The translations under genes were made by a program, and so were the position numbers. From NCBI GenBank assembly GCA_035719045.1, contig DASTGO010000206.1:1-6122 (forward strand): a stretch of 6,122 nt of DNA, read 5' to 3'. Each line of letters starts with the position of its first letter. Position 1 is the first letter of the stretch. The notes below the pieces were generated by a model. The model was not told the origin of the DNA and ran no database searches. It saw only the letters and a program-made list of their open reading frames with translations. The stretch is from DASTGO01 sp035719045 (GTDB lineage: Bacteria > Actinomycetota > Actinomycetes > Actinomycetales > Kineosporiaceae). Positions 5,157 to 6,122 of this stretch are shown one piece after another.

Positions 5157-6122
5157 ATGCGCGGCGTCACGCTGGACCTGTTGCTGGCCAGGGCCCGCCA
5201 TGCGGGGCCTCGGTGGTTGCTGGTCACCGCCGGGCTCGCGGTCGCGGCGGTGCTGCCGGTGCTCGCCCAGGCGGTCACCGCCGTCACGGCGGACGCGGCG
5301 CTGCGCCAGGGGCTGGCGGCGCTGCCCCCCGGCCGGGCCTCGATCACCGTCTCCTACAACGGGCTGCCCGACCCGGCCCAGCAGCGGGCCCTCGACGCCG
5401 CCGTCACCGGGCAGCTGCCCCGGGTGACCGGCGCGGCCGCCCACCGGGAACTGATCTTCCGGGAGATCTCCGACGGCCACGGCGGCTCCTACACCCTGGG
5501 GGCCGCCGACCGGCTGTACACGCAGGTCAGCCTGGTCAGCGGGCGGATGCCGACCACCTGCACGCCGACCCACTGCGAGGTGGTGGCGCTGCGACTGCCG
5601 GGGGACCCGCCACTGCCGCGGGTGTCCGACCTCGGCCTGGTCGTGGTGGGCGAGGCGGTCCGGACCGACCCGCTGCTGCTGTCCGGCACCTTCGACCCCG
5701 GCCCCGGTCACCCGGTGCTGCTCGCCGACGGGGTGGCCGCCGCGTCCGGGCTGGCCGGGCTGGAACTGTTCGGCCGGACCTTCGGCTGGGTCGCCCCGCT
5801 GGACCTGTCCCGGGTGCGGGCCGGAGGGGTCGGGGGCTGGGTCGCCGAGTCCGCGGCCATCGGCGACGAGTTGTGGAAGCAGATCCCCGGCCTGGTGCTC
5901 ACCGTCCCCGGCGACGTGCTGCGGGACGAGGACGCCCGGGCCCGGGTCAGCGCCGGGCGGTTCGTGGTGCTCGGCGGGGCGACCTCGGTGCTGCTGCTCG
6001 GCACGGCCGTGGTCGGCGGGGCGGCACTACGCCGCGACCACGAGGCCTTCCTCGGGGCACTGCGCCGCCGCGGGGCGTCCCGGCGCCGGGTCGCGGTCCT
6101 GGTCGGCGGCGAGGTGGGGATC
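5157..6122 (+). CDS. FtsX/MacB-type ABC transporter permease (N-terminal part, cut by window edge)
   Basis: The frame is open from ATG 5157 to the last base: 322 codons without a stop, with strong GC third-position bias. It begins MRGVTLDLLLARARHAGPRW, followed by a transmembrane helix (about 19-42). A large extracytoplasmic domain (about 43-267) follows, with ASITVSYNGLPDPAQQRAL and the pair C135/C140 in MPTTCTPTHCEVVAL, which could form a disulfide outside the cell. A second transmembrane helix (about 269-292) leads to RRDHEAFLGALRRRGASRRR, the cytoplasmic coupling-helix region typical of FtsX-like permeases. Such proteins work with a LolD/MacB-type ATPase in lipoprotein, peptide or envelope-related transport. 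No ATPase is encoded upstream, so the partner may lie downstream, beyond the window. The gene has its own RBS and probable promoter. The rest of the protein, probably including further transmembrane helices and a second FtsX domain, is not visible. The substrate is unknown. Confidence 0.88.
   Translation, partial: MRGVTLDLLLARARHAGPRWLLVTAGLAVAAVLPVLAQAVTAVTADAALRQGLAALPPGRASITVSYNGLPDPAQQRALDAAVTGQLPRVTGAAAHRELIFREISDGHGGSYTLGAADRLYTQVSLVSGRMPTTCTPTHCEVVALRLPGDPPLPRVSDLGLVVVGEAVRTDPLLLSGTFDPGPGHPVLLADGVAAASGLAGLELFGRTFGWVAPLDLSRVRAGGVGGWVAESAAIGDELWKQIPGLVLTVPGDVLRDEDARARVSAGRFVVLGGATSVLLLGTAVVGGAALRRDHEAFLGALRRRGASRRRVAVLVGGEVGI

Noticed and set aside
1905..5711. 1268-codon open frame on the minus strand antisense to the GGDEF-EAL gene and the permease
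   Set aside because: Its translation is dominated by Gln, Arg, Gly, Pro and His with no recognisable domain, as expected for the shadow of very GC-rich coding DNA. The plus-strand genes have clear domains.

Overview
The window is very GC-rich double-stranded bacterial DNA with strong GC bias at third codon positions, GTG starts and actinobacterial-style membrane proteins. It most likely comes from a high-GC actinomycete (Actinomycetota); I cannot name the genus from sequence alone. There are no rRNA, tRNA, CRISPR, insertion-sequence or phage features.

Layout. Bases 1-114 are non-coding and begin with two long G homopolymers. Bases 115-1638 (minus strand) encode a complete CNNM/CBS/CorC_HlyC membrane protein of the hemolysin/UPF0053 family. 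A divergent intergenic region of about 220 bp (1639-1862) holds a strong potential RNA hairpin just upstream of the CNNM ribosome binding site. On its other side, near the start of the next gene, it holds an 11-bp-period direct repeat and a GGTCAC/GTGACC inverted repeat. Bases 1863-5024 (plus) encode a large polytopic membrane protein with a GAF-like region, a GGDEF domain and an EAL domain, i.e. a bifunctional-type cyclic di-GMP enzyme. A short intergenic region (5025-5156) contains a GC-rich hairpin right after the stop, a possible -10 element and a clear Shine-Dalgarno. From 5157 to the window end (plus) runs the first 322 codons of an FtsX/MacB-type ABC-transporter permease, cut by the window edge.

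Functional reading. The three genes look like separate transcription units: the CNNM gene is divergent from the GGDEF-EAL gene, and the permease has its own probable promoter and RBS. All three products are membrane proteins (cation homeostasis or transport, second-messenger signalling, ABC export or envelope function), but nothing in the sequence ties them into one pathway. I see no convincing undescribed multi-gene system. The signals most worth a second look are the two structured elements in the divergent intergenic region, and the combination of an intact GGDEF motif, a degenerate I-site and an apparently complete EAL catalytic set in one protein.
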